A stretch of DNA of 64,000 nt from NCBI RefSeq assembly GCF_000585395.1, contig NZ_KK073875.1:5446274-5510273 (forward strand), read 5' to 3'. Positions 52,274 through 60,324 of the stretch are shown piece after piece. The DNA is from Saccharibacillus sacchari DSM 19268 (GTDB taxonomy: Bacteria > Bacillota > Bacilli > Paenibacillales > Paenibacillaceae). The notes beneath the pieces are model-generated. The model saw only the letters and a list, made by a program, of their open reading frames with translations, did not search any database and was not told the origin of the DNA. A program made the position numbers and the translations under genes. The first letter of the stretch is position 1, and each line of letters opens with the position of its first letter.

Positions 52274-52320
52274 GCATGCCGGACCACAAGTGTATGCCCG
52301 AAGCGTGAATACTAGGTTGT
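52274..52320 (-). repeat. attC-like remnant
   Basis: CATGCCGGACCACAAGTGTATGCCCG followed by AAGCGTGAATACTAGGTTGT (given in two parts of under 20 bases within the motif: ATGCCGGACC, GTGTATGCCC, GCGTGAATA, GGTTGT) matches the right half of the array's attC sites. The left half is gone. Confidence 0.6.
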
Positions 52321-52343
52321 ACGCAGTCCATGTCTTCTATGAA

Positions 52344-52790
52344 TCACGCCAATAGGTTTTCGATTTGCTTCTTATGATGTTCATCATGATGCACGAATAT
52401 TTTTAGATATCTTTCATAGGTATAAGGTCGTTTGTCATTGCCTATAAAAAAGTGAATTTCTGAATGTTCTACCTCACGGAATTGGTTGACTAAGTCGGTT
52501 CGAGTTTCAATAAAGGTTTTGATCATACTTTCTCTGTCTGTGAATTCTTTAGCCTTCTCGATCGCTTTTAAGTTATGAGTATCATGATCGACGAACCCCG
52601 GGAGTTTCACTTGATCTTTTATGTGCGGAAGCATTGTATTTAAAGTGTATGTATCCCAATTCCATAAATGCGTCACGACTTCCTTCACCGTCCACTTTCC
52701 AGCAGCGATCGGCTTTTGCCAAGTCACATCATCTATTGATTTTACAAATTCATTAAAACGTTCAAACTGGTCTAATAGTTTCTTGTTCAT
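52344..52790 (-). CDS. DinB/DUF664-family protein
   Basis: 148 aa. DQFERFNEFVKSIDDVTWQ, GKWTVKEVVTHLWNWDTYTL and HHDEHHKKQIENLL give the four-helix DinB metalloprotein pattern (His ligands in THLWNWD and the C-terminal HHDEHH). Roles include thiol-transferase-like and detoxification reactions; none is certain here. It lies between an attC remnant and attC10 in cassette orientation. Start supported by AGGAGGG. Confidence 0.8.
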   Translation of the reverse strand: MNKKLLDQFERFNEFVKSIDDVTWQKPIAAGKWTVKEVVTHLWNWDTYTLNTMLPHIKDQVKLPGFVDHDTHNLKAIEKAKEFTDRESMIKTFIETRTDLVNQFREVEHSEIHFFIGNDKRPYTYERYLKIFVHHDEHHKKQIENLLA

Positions 52791-52830
52791 CTTATTTGGT
52801 CCCTCCTAAATTGACTTCGCATAGACTTTC

Positions 52831-52930
52831 TATAACGTTCCCGTATTCATGAACACGAGAGGCTTAAGGCGAAGAGTCGCTGGGTGGCTGGGCCGCTTAG
52901 CCTCGCAGGGTGAATACAGCGTTATCTGAT
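52831..52930 (-). repeat. attC-like site 10, divergent interior
   Basis: R boxes ATAACG/CGTTAT and L boxes GTATTCA/TGAATAC match the family. The three-hairpin interior is replaced by a different GC-rich imperfect stem (GAGGCTTA / CTTAGCCTC). Probably an older or foreign attC type at the far end of the array. Confidence 0.65.
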
Positions 52931-52999
52931 CCCTCACTGCCTGGGTTGTAATCAATTTTCAAAAAAAAGAAAGAGAGAATTTCTTCTCTCCTTCCCTTC

Positions 53000-53281
53000 T
53001 TAAAAAGACAACCATCCATTGGTCCGATAATCATGAGGTACTGGCTTAAAATAGACTTCATTGTCAATGTTGTTCTTGAATTTCATTCTAAATCTTCTTT
53101 GAGTGAGCTCTCGAATAGATTTAACTTCGTGATTATAAAAACACTTCGTTCTTCTGTGATTTCGAAATTCATTGAGTTTCTTGATTCGAGGGTCGAAATC
53201 TCTTTTGTACCTGATTTGCGCATCCAAATACTTGTTAAACTGTTCCAATTCCCATGCTTCAACTTCATCGTTATCGAACAA
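53000..53281 (-). CDS. hypothetical cassette protein
   Basis: 93 aa with a TTG start behind GGGGATC. Highly charged, helical first half (EVEAWELEQFNKYLDAQIRY), then KCFYNHEVKSIRELTQRRF. No recognised family. Bounded by attC9 and attC10. Confidence 0.5.
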   Translation of the reverse strand: MFDNDEVEAWELEQFNKYLDAQIRYKRDFDPRIKKLNEFRNHRRTKCFYNHEVKSIRELTQRRFRMKFKNNIDNEVYFKPVPHDYRTNGWLSF

Positions 53282-53446
53282 TAAGATCCCCGGTACTTAC
53301 TTTATATTTACCTGTTAAGGTACAGAGTAACGTACCTAGAGATCTATAACATAAGGAGGTATCAAGCTATGACCTCGCTTCCATAATGGATTGCTTCCAT
53401 CTTACAACAAATAGGTTTACATCGAAATATTTGAACTTAGGGATTT

Positions 53447-53495
53447 CATATGACGTTCCTGTATTCACGACTCAGCATGAATATTATGTTATCAG
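53447..53495 (-). repeat. attC-like site 9, without interior hairpins
   Basis: TGACGTTCCTGTATTCACG and TGAATATTATGTTATCAG are joined by only a few bases of the first hairpin. R and L boxes remain, the three hairpins are deleted. Confidence 0.7.
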
Positions 53496-53636
53496 AAGTT
53501 TGATTACTCATTGAATTAACTCTCAAATCAATTTAGGATCTGCCTGAAACCTAGAACAATTTGAGACAGGCTTGAAGAAAAAGATTGGAGCGGTTTTCAT
53601 GATTCAAAGACAAAATGAGTCTTATTTTTAAAATTT

Positions 53637-53867
53637 TTATCCAATTAATTCTCCTGGATTATCTAAATCGCGAGAAATATTGATGATAATAATAAAATCA
53701 GATTCTTCATCTGATTTAAAAATTTCTATCAATTGATGTACTTCAGCATAATCGTTCTCATATTGTTTTTGACTGCGAACAATTTCTCTAAGAGTATCTG
53801 CCATAGAAGTGTTTTCCCAATTAGCAACTGTTAGGTCTATATAAGTCTGAATTTTTTGTATATTCAT
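53637..53867 (-). CDS. hypothetical cassette protein
   Basis: 76 aa, acidic (IDLTVANWENTSMADTLREI, IEIFKSDEESDFIIIINISR). It starts at an ATG after AAGGTTTTGAG. No recognised family; possibly a small immunity- or antitoxin-like protein by size and charge only. Bounded by attC8 and attC9. Confidence 0.45.
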   Translation of the reverse strand: MNIQKIQTYIDLTVANWENTSMADTLREIVRSQKQYENDYAEVHQLIEIFKSDEESDFIIIINISRDLDNPGELIG

Positions 53868-53996
53868 CTCAAAACCTTAAAGGAAATTGAGCCAGCATAA
53901 TTGCTGCAACGTTGTATTTGCGGTTCATACTTGTTCCAGTTTGATAGATCTCCAATGCTTTCAATAATATCCTTCATGGGTATTCTCCTTCTTTCA

Positions 53997-54094
53997 AATC
54001 AACGTTGTTGTATTCACGACTCGACGTATGTCGAGTGTCTGGCGAATGCCAGACCAAGGGTGTATGCCCGCAGCATGAATATTTTGTTATGTGT
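53997..54094 (-). repeat. attC-like site 8
   Basis: Full structure: L stem TATTCACG/tGAATA, hairpins ACTCGAC-GTAT-GTCGAGT, GTCTGGC-GAAT-GCCAGAC and GGGT-GTAT-GCCC, right R box GTTATGTGT. The left R box is altered to ATCAACG. Confidence 0.85.
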
Positions 54095-54367
54095 TGCTTC
54101 TGTCTTCCTGAGTTACTTTTACAAATTCACTCGTCGACTTATATCTTTCGATTTCTAATCTATTTCTTCTGCTTTACTCTCGCCAAGAGTGCTTGGGTTC
54201 TGAGTCTCTTCTGTGAATATAAATTTTACAACTAAGGAGCATATGCTATTTAGAGTGGTCGCTATGATATTGGAAGTATGTGATTTCTTATGTCACACAA
54301 AAAGGAATTTTTTTCATTATGGCGAATATACTTTTAGATTCAATAATAACGTAAATGGGGGATAATT
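54095..54367. other. gene-free segment resembling the gene-less cassettes
   Basis: Starts GTTGCTTCTGTCTTCCTGAG and contains CTTCTGCTTTACTC...AGAGTGCTTGGGTTC, related to the 47-bp repeats at 59436. It precedes the SIR2 gene and may hold its promoter. No coding frame supported. Confidence 0.45.
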
Positions 54368-55702
54368 TTGAGTTACCTTGATATTGCTACTTCATTAGCC
54401 ACAAATTCACTTACTCTTTTCGTGGGCACTGGTCTCAGCAAACATCTAACAGATGGGAAAGCTCCTAGTTGGTTAGAATTACTAATAGATTGTGCTACGC
54501 GACTAGAAGATCAAAAAGTATTAAAAGATCTTTTTTATAAAGATGATGATGAAATGCTCTCTTGCAAAATGGAACTTACTGTTTGCGCGCAAATTTTGGA
54601 ACTAGAATATACGAATCAGAAAAAAGATATTCGAGAAGAAATAAAGTTAATTCTTGAAGAAAAAATTAATGAAAACACTATTAATCAAGACAAAGTTAGC
54701 GAATTACGTGCATTTTTAGTTAAACATCCTAGCATAAATATTGTGACAACTAATTACGATAACTTATTGAGTGATTATGTACTTGAAGAAAACAGAAGAG
54801 TTGTAATTGATGTTGCTACGTTAGCAAAAATAAACAATGGTATAAACATTTATCATATTCATGGAGCAATCATGAAACCTTCTTCGATTATACTGACAAT
54901 GAATGATTATTTTAAGTTCCAACATAAGGAAAGTTACCTAGCAAGAAAACTCTATACACTAATACAAGAATCAACTGTCGTTATTCTGGGATACTCTCTT
55001 GGTGACTTCAACTTGAATAATATATTAAATGAAGTACATAGTACAAAGAACTTATCATATAAAATAAGTGATACTTATTATGTTAGTAGAGATAGTATCG
55101 ATAAAATATTTAAGAGATATTATCTACACACTTTTGGAATTGATGTAATAGAAAAATGTAGTGTTTCCAAATTATTAAATAGTGTCTCAAAAGAATATCC
55201 TCATGCGAAAAGGACTATTGTTGATAAGGCTCCTACACTGCATAAAATCATTAACGGTGAAAGTGATTATTCAGATGTGGCATTAAAAACAAAAGGTTTT
55301 CTTCATAGATTAATCTTAAGAGCATCAGTAGTCGGTATCGAGCCAGAAGATTCTGATTTTCAAACATATCTCCTAAAAGTATTGGAAAGAAAAACAGAAT
55401 TTTGTAAAGAGCTTCATGCGTGGGATCAATATCCACATATAACTGAGTGGCTTATATATTTAGGTACAGTTCTTGATTTTAATAGTTTTGACACTAAGCG
55501 ATTTAAAGAGGTAATTCGTCATTGTTTAATCAATATGGGAAAAGATTCATTGGGTTATTCATGGGAGTCTTATGAAATTTGGATGACCAAGTGGAATAAT
55601 CTTAAACAAGTTAACAAGGAATTTATACTACAAGTAATCGCAGACAATAGTTTTACTGCAAGTAGTGGAGTTCACGATTTGAAAAGAAAGTATGATAATT
55701 AA
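54368..55702 (+). CDS. SIR2-like domain protein, probable anti-phage NADase
   Basis: 444 aa, TTG start behind GGGGGATAA. Residues ~10-240 are a SIR2_2 Rossmann domain: LFVGTGLSK (NAD loop), VTTNYDNLL (127-134), catalytic His in YHIHGA (~165) and VVILGYSLGD (208-213). The C-terminal ~200 residues are helical with no recognised family. Stand-alone SIR2-helical proteins of this size are known defence effectors that deplete NAD on phage sensing. It is the only array gene on the plus strand, against cassette orientation. Confidence 0.78.
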   Translation: MSYLDIATSLATNSLTLFVGTGLSKHLTDGKAPSWLELLIDCATRLEDQKVLKDLFYKDDDEMLSCKMELTVCAQILELEYTNQKKDIREEIKLILEEKINENTINQDKVSELRAFLVKHPSINIVTTNYDNLLSDYVLEENRRVVIDVATLAKINNGINIYHIHGAIMKPSSIILTMNDYFKFQHKESYLARKLYTLIQESTVVILGYSLGDFNLNNILNEVHSTKNLSYKISDTYYVSRDSIDKIFKRYYLHTFGIDVIEKCSVSKLLNSVSKEYPHAKRTIVDKAPTLHKIINGESDYSDVALKTKGFLHRLILRASVVGIEPEDSDFQTYLLKVLERKTEFCKELHAWDQYPHITEWLIYLGTVLDFNSFDTKRFKEVIRHCLINMGKDSLGYSWESYEIWMTKWNNLKQVNKEFILQVIADNSFTASSGVHDLKRKYDN

Positions 55703-55717
55703 TATCTTCAAAGATTT

Positions 55718-55793
55718 TCGATAACGTTTCTATGTTTACGATCCGACGCTTGTTGGATCGTGAACATTATATATGATATTATGCAGTGCTTCT
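55718..55793 (-). repeat. attC-like site 12, degenerate
   Basis: ATAACGTTTCTATGTTTACG, one hairpin ATCCGAC-GCTT-GTTGGAT, then GTGAACATTATATATGATATTATGCAG. Two hairpins and the GTTA box are lost. Confidence 0.65.
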
Positions 55794-55931
55794 TTCTGTC
55801 GTCCTTCGTTACTTTCAAAGATGTACTTCATCGCCCTGCACCTTTTATTTCAATTCTGCTTTCTTCGTCTATCTAGATCTTCAGCCAGCCTCGCCTTTTA
55901 AATTGCGTTTAAATTCTCACTCCAAAAGTTA
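55794..55931 (-). other. gene-less cassette
   Basis: ~140 bp with no open frame between attC12 and attC7. Homologous to the unit at 59368-59648 at both ends (TTCGTTAC.TTCAAAG, ACTTCATCGCC, GATCTTCAGC), but without the 47-bp repeats. Confidence 0.55.
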
Positions 55932-56031
55932 CACATAACGTTCCTGTATTTACGACTCGACGTATGTCGAGTGTCCGGCGAACGCCGGATCAAGGACGTA
56001 TGTCCTCAGCGTGAATATTATGTTATACGAA
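55932..56031 (-). repeat. attC-like site 7
   Basis: L stem TATTtACG/CGTGAATA, hairpins ACTCGAC-GTAT-GTCGAGT, GTCCGGC-GAAC-GCCGGAT and GGAC-GTAT-GTCC, R boxes ACACATAAC (left) and GTTATACGAA (right). Confidence 0.88.
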
Positions 56032-56034
56032 GGA

Positions 56035-57012
56035 TCAGTCTCCTTTGAATTTATTATCAAATACCAAATCAAGAAAATACTTTTCCATATCCTTTTCCTC
56101 TTTATCAAAGATATCGTTTTGGGTAGTTAGTAATTCCCTTAACGCTTGATCTAGACCTTCAGATATATTTTTTAATTCTTCACTGTTACCCTTCAAGCTT
56201 GATCCGTGAACTATGGTTGATCTGACATCATAAGTTTTCTTAATAAGATCAAAGTATTTCCTTTTGTCAGATTTATTATTCCCTAACATCAATGCGACTC
56301 TTTCAGCAATTCTATAATTCATTTCAGTTTTTGCAGTTGAAAACAAACATTCTAATGCTGTGCAATAATAAACTATTTTCATAGGGAAAATAGAACTACC
56401 TCTAGCAGATAAAACAAAATAATGTGCGCGGTCTATTCTAGTTGACTTTTTATTTTTAAAAAATATTTCATCAGTAGGAATTTTATAATCGGTATTTTCA
56501 TTAAATAAATTTTCTTTTTCGTTGTTTTTGAATTTCTCAATAGCTACACTTAATTCACTATCTTTATACAATGTTTTATCATTACATAAAGTATATTTAC
56601 TAAAAATTGCTGATAAAGAGGCTTTATAAGTAAATCCATTTTCAATATCATTCTCATACGCAATTAGAAAACCGTCTCTAACATAAATATTATTATCTTT
56701 GACTTCCCAAAGTTCTGTAAGAAAACTTTGTACAATTCTCAAAAGGTGAAATGTCAGGTTAGAACCCACTTGATCCATATCTTCTTTAGTTTTTATATGC
56801 TCTATTTCATTTTTAACATAACAATAGACTACTCCTTCAAATTCATCTATTGAATGAACACCAACATTATATTTAACTAAATCAGAATTTAATAATTCTT
56901 GTATTACTGCTGTTCTATTAGAGAAACGAGCTCTGGGAAAAAATTCAACTCCTTTATTCTTAACGCTCTCGAATTTGAGATTGTGCAGAATTGTTATAAA
57001 TGTATATTTCAA
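56035..57012 (-). CDS. HEPN (ApeA-like) domain protein
   Basis: 325 aa, TTG start behind AAGGAGGG. The C-terminal domain (residues ~195-310) has YYCTALECLFS, NYRIAERVALMLG and DVRSTIVHG; R264-x4-H269 is the HEPN RNase motif and the layout matches the Apea-like HEPN family. The N-terminal ~190 residues may sense a ligand. ApeA-type HEPN proteins act in abortive phage defence; here this is inferred. Stop lies 4 bp from attC7. Confidence 0.68.
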   Translation of the reverse strand: MKYTFITILHNLKFESVKNKGVEFFPRARFSNRTAVIQELLNSDLVKYNVGVHSIDEFEGVVYCYVKNEIEHIKTKEDMDQVGSNLTFHLLRIVQSFLTELWEVKDNNIYVRDGFLIAYENDIENGFTYKASLSAIFSKYTLCNDKTLYKDSELSVAIEKFKNNEKENLFNENTDYKIPTDEIFFKNKKSTRIDRAHYFVLSARGSSIFPMKIVYYCTALECLFSTAKTEMNYRIAERVALMLGNNKSDKRKYFDLIKKTYDVRSTIVHGSSLKGNSEELKNISEGLDQALRELLTTQNDIFDKEEKDMEKYFLDLVFDNKFKGD

Positions 57013-57065
57013 TTTAATCCCTCCTTAACTTTATTTATTATCTATAATTTTTATGTTTCCGATAT

Positions 57066-57165
57066 TTCGTATAACGTTCCTGTATTCACGACTCGACGTA
57101 TGTCGAGTGTCTGGCGAATGCCAGACCCAGGACGAATGTCCGCAGCTTGAATATTATGTTAGGCG
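57066..57165 (-). repeat. attC-like site 6
   Basis: L stem TATTCACG/ttGAATA, hairpins ACTCGAC-GTAT-GTCGAGT, GTCTGGC-GAAT-GCCAGAC and GGAC-GAAT-GTCC. R boxes TTCGTATAAC (left) and GTTAGGC (right), the latter a perfect GTTRRRY. Confidence 0.9.
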
Positions 57166-57209
57166 AAAGTACTTCTCCTCGAATATTCTTGAATGAGATC
57201 ACCAATATT

Positions 57210-58403
57210 TCATACTTCTTTAACTTTGTAGTTGCAAATAACCCTTGATGAAATCATCTTTATCAATTGAATATAACTATCTAACTCTGATTTAGTTTTA
57301 TCGAAAGAAACTTTGTTTTTCGTTGGGAATTTCCTGTTAGAATGAGTACATTCACATCTGAAATCAAATAAATGTTTCGCAATTAACGATATATTTTTTA
57401 TCTCTTCTTCTTTTGAAATAATATTAAGATTTTTTAATTCACTTATTACTTCGTGATTGACCAAAATGAATGCATTATCATGTATATCACCTTTAAAGTA
57501 TCTTTCGAGTACCATTCTTAATTTTTCTATATCTGTTTTTTTATTATTATATTGATCTACTAATTTGATCATTTTTGAAATATGCTCTTCATTATGCGTC
57601 GAAAACCAATTAGAATTCAAAATTTGCTTCACATCTTGAACAAGTTCATATTGATACACTTCATCAAAAATACATTCTAAGATCTGATAAAAGGCTAAGT
57701 ATTTGAATTCATTGTCATTCATGATCATAGCTCTATAGTAATAGTCCAGCATCTCGTTATCATAAGTTATTTTAACTACCGTATTAGCTATTGAATTTAA
57801 TGCTTCTGTTTGTTCATATATTATATCATCAGCACTATTCTCATCAGATTCTGGCAAGTCAATTATTCGAAGTTCTACAGAATGCTTATAGGACAGTTCG
57901 AACAAAATAGATTTTGCAATAAATAACATGATTTCTATATTTTCAGAATCGTTTATATCAAAGTTCAAATTTTTATTTAAATTATAAATCTTTAAACTGG
58001 AGTACCATCCTTTTTCTAAAAACGTTGTATATTTTTGATTCAAATTAATCAACTTTCTAAGTTCTTCAGAGTACGCACTTATCTCATAATGTATCTTCTG
58101 TTCATTTGATTTTTCACCTGAAAGATCAACTTCCTCCAATCCATTTCCTAAAATCATATTTTTAATATCTACTAAAACCTCAAAATAGTTTTCTCTATAG
58201 CATCCATTAATAGGCATGTATTGACTAGATAAAAAAATTTCTACTTCCTCAAAAAGGTCATTTAAATTTGAATTATCGAATGAGAATTCTATTTCATCAT
58301 CCCATCTCGGATCAATAATGCTAACGATTTCTGATTCAGTATCAATATCAAATGTCAGTTTAGGATTCATCTTTTTTAATGTCTCTTTTATTATTTCTTC
58401 CAT
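57210..58403 (-). CDS. HEPN-like protein
   Basis: 397 aa, ATG behind AGGAGG. The C-terminal half has KYLAFYQILECIFDEV and LIAKHLFDFRCECTHSNRKF; R349-x4-H354 fits the HEPN R-x4-6-H motif, and the layout resembles the previous HEPN protein without close sequence identity. The N-terminal half is unrecognised. A defence or toxin RNase role is inferred. Fully contained between attC5 and attC6. Confidence 0.6.
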   Translation of the reverse strand: MEEIIKETLKKMNPKLTFDIDTESEIVSIIDPRWDDEIEFSFDNSNLNDLFEEVEIFLSSQYMPINGCYRENYFEVLVDIKNMILGNGLEEVDLSGEKSNEQKIHYEISAYSEELRKLINLNQKYTTFLEKGWYSSLKIYNLNKNLNFDINDSENIEIMLFIAKSILFELSYKHSVELRIIDLPESDENSADDIIYEQTEALNSIANTVVKITYDNEMLDYYYRAMIMNDNEFKYLAFYQILECIFDEVYQYELVQDVKQILNSNWFSTHNEEHISKMIKLVDQYNNKKTDIEKLRMVLERYFKGDIHDNAFILVNHEVISELKNLNIISKEEEIKNISLIAKHLFDFRCECTHSNRKFPTKNKVSFDKTKSELDSYIQLIKMISSRVICNYKVKEV

Positions 58404-58434
58404 ACTTCAACCTCCTAGTTATTATCAAGTAGTT

Positions 58435-58533
58435 TTGCCTAACGTTCCTGTATTCACGACTCGACGTATGTCGAGTGTCTGGCGAATGCCGGGCCAAGGG
58501 CGTATGCCCGTAGCGTGAATATTATGTTAAGCG
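58435..58533 (-). repeat. attC-like site 5
   Basis: Left R box GCCTAAC (perfect RYYYAAC), L stem TATTCACG/CGTGAATA, hairpins ACTCGAC-GTAT-GTCGAGT, GTCTGGC-GAAT-GCCGGGC and GGGC-GTAT-GCCC, right R box GTTAAGCG. Confidence 0.9.
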
Positions 58534-58615
58534 TTGCTTCTGTCTTCTCGAGTTACATTCACCTATATAATTTAATATTCGTTCAAATTCTTTCATGATA
58601 TATTTCTTATACAGA

Positions 58616-59194
58616 TTATCTTTCTTTTAATTTCTGCTCCCATATGATGTATTGTAAAATTGGAGATTGAAAAAACATTCTATCAGGGAATTTTCTATAG
58701 TTATATTGGTGCACACGTTGCTCAATAAACATTTTAATATCAGTTAAATTAATATGATGATATTTATCTGTGGGAAGTTCCTTTTTGTCTGATATAAGAA
58801 CTTTATGTATTTTATATTTTTTCATTTTTAAATATGATTTATCATTCAATTCATCAACACATAGATTTGAATTTTCTAAAAATCCAAATCGTCCTAAAGC
58901 TCTATAAAGATTTTGTCTTTTAAATAACTCCTCTGCTCTATAATTTGGCCCTGTTTTTACTTCACAAATCAATCCTACAATTACGTCTTCTTCAACCTTC
59001 ATAAATGGTTGAATATCCCAATCATTTTCTTGACCACCAGTTTGTTCATATACGTATGGAAATCGTACCGCTAAAATGTCAGCATCAGAAGTACGATGTT
59101 CTTCATCATGATGCAATACAAAATTATTGACAGTAAAGAATCCATTTAGCCTTAAATACCAGTAGGCTAACTCCTCACCATAGTTAATGCTCAT
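58616..59194 (-). CDS. probable PD-(D/E)XK-fold protein
   Basis: 192 aa, ATG behind AAGGGG. YGEELAYWYLRLNGFF, then SDADILAVRFP (Asp) and LICEVKTG (E-x-K at residues 78-80) fit the restriction endonuclease-like core D-Xn-ExK. Uncharacterised relatives exist in accessory regions. A nuclease activity is inferred from the motif only. Confidence 0.6.
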   Translation of the reverse strand: MSINYGEELAYWYLRLNGFFTVNNFVLHHDEEHRTSDADILAVRFPYVYEQTGGQENDWDIQPFMKVEEDVIVGLICEVKTGPNYRAEELFKRQNLYRALGRFGFLENSNLCVDELNDKSYLKMKKYKIHKVLISDKKELPTDKYHHINLTDIKMFIEQRVHQYNYRKFPDRMFFQSPILQYIIWEQKLKER

Positions 59195-59267
59195 TTTTTA
59201 TTTCCCCTTATCTAAATTATATTAGAATTTTAAGACCAAAAAATATTGTTAATTATTTACAAAAGTT

Positions 59268-59367
59268 GCGCTTAACGTTCCTGTATTCACGACTCGACGC
59301 ATGTCGAGTGTCCGGCGTATGCCGGACCCAGGACGAATGTCCGCAGCGTGAATATTATGTTATGTGT
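59268..59367 (-). repeat. attC-like site 4
   Basis: R boxes CGCTTAAC (left) and GTTATGTGT (right), L stem TATTCACG/CGTGAATA, hairpins ACTCGAC-GCAT-GTCGAGT, GTCCGGC-GTAT-GCCGGAC and GGAC-GAAT-GTCC. Confidence 0.9.
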
Positions 59368-59435
59368 TGCTTCTGTCTTCTTGCGTTACCCTCAAAGGTT
59401 CCTTCATCGCCGGGCATACTCCGGTTCCGAGTCCA

Positions 59436-59576
59436 CTTCGTCTGCTTTACTCACCGCCGAGCGTGCTTCGATTCCGAATCTGCTTCGTCTGTTTTACTCA
59501 CCGCCGGGCGTGCTTCGATTCCGAATCTGCTTCGTTTGCTCTACTCACTGCCGGGCGTGCTTCGGTTCCGAATTCG
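59436..59576. repeat. three 47-bp tandem repeats in a gene-less cassette
   Basis: Units start at 59436, 59483 and 59530 with CTTCGTCTGCTTTACTCACC and continue GCCGAGCGTGCTTCGATTCC. Partial units flank them (59408-59435, 59577-59590). No open frame; the unit 59368-59648 contains no supported gene. Confidence 0.8.
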
Positions 59577-59648
59577 CTTCGTCGATCTCATCAGATCTTC
59601 AGCAATTATCAGCTTCTAAATCGCTCTTAAATCTGCCCTTCAGAAGTT

Positions 59649-59748
59649 ACACATAACGTTCCCGTATTCACGACTCAGCGTATGCTGAGTGTCCGGCGAA
59701 TGCCGGACCAAGGACGAATGTCCGCAACTTGAATATTATGTTATGTGT
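59649..59748 (-). repeat. attC-like site 3
   Basis: R boxes ACACATAAC/GTTATGTGT. First hairpin changed to ACTCAGC-GTAT-GCTGAGT, a compensatory variant; then GTCCGGC-GAAT-GCCGGAC and GGAC-GAAT-GTCC. L stem TATTCACG with ttGAATA opposite. Confidence 0.9.
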
Positions 59749-60097
59749 TGCTCCCTTCTTCCTTGACTTTACAACCTAAATTCTTCAATTCATTTTTGAT
59801 TGTCAAATATCTTTCCGATCCTAAAAGCAGTTCGTTGTAAAAATACATGTAGTTCCCTGGGTATTCCTTTATTTCTCTTTGATAATCTTTCGAAAGAAGT
59901 TCAACATGCTCCCTATAAAAACCTAGGATTGCATCTGTCCTTCTATTTTCCTTAATCGTATTTAAATACGCTCTCAATTCAGTCAATCTTTCTTTCGTAT
60001 ACTCCCAAACTTCGCGAATAGCTGGTTCGCGCAGTGAAAGATAAGATTCTGATCGGGCTTCCCAGTGATTGATAAAAATCTCTTTCTGATCCGTCAT
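59741..60097 (-). CDS. hypothetical cassette protein
   Basis: 118 aa, helical and charged (EIFINHWEARSESYLSLREP, IREVWEYTKERLTELRAYLN). The last codons and the TAA stop come from the R box of attC3 (CACATAAC), so the site contributes to the gene. Weak ribosome site. No recognised family. Confidence 0.5.
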   Translation of the reverse strand: MTDQKEIFINHWEARSESYLSLREPAIREVWEYTKERLTELRAYLNTIKENRRTDAILGFYREHVELLSKDYQREIKEYPGNYMYFYNELLLGSERYLTIKNELKNLGCKVKEEGSNT

Positions 60098-60226
60098 GAT
60101 CTCAAATATAGGCTTCAGAATTTGCAGTTCTTGCTTGAGTCGATAGATCTTAAAGAAAGAAAAAAGTTGGAAAGAAATGAGGATTCACCTCGGTTTGAAA
60201 ATTTTTTTAATCGCCTTTGGGAGTTA

Positions 60227-60324
60227 CACATAACGTTCCTGTATTCACGACTCGACGTATGTCGAGTGTCCGGCGAATGCCGGACCCAGGACGAATGTCC
60301 GCAGCGTGAATATTATGTTAGATG
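60227..60324 (-). repeat. attC-like site 2
   Basis: R boxes ACACATAAC (left) and GTTAGATG (right), L stem TATTCACG/CGTGAATA, hairpins ACTCGAC-GTAT-GTCGAGT, GTCCGGC-GAAT-GCCGGAC and GGAC-GAAT-GTCC. Confidence 0.9.

Noticed and set aside
59266-59619. 117-codon plus-strand reading frame and similar frames at other attC sites (54005, 60065)
   Set aside because: They translate the attC palindrome and the 47-bp repeats; the same cysteine/arginine-rich string recurs at each site and no ribosome site is present.
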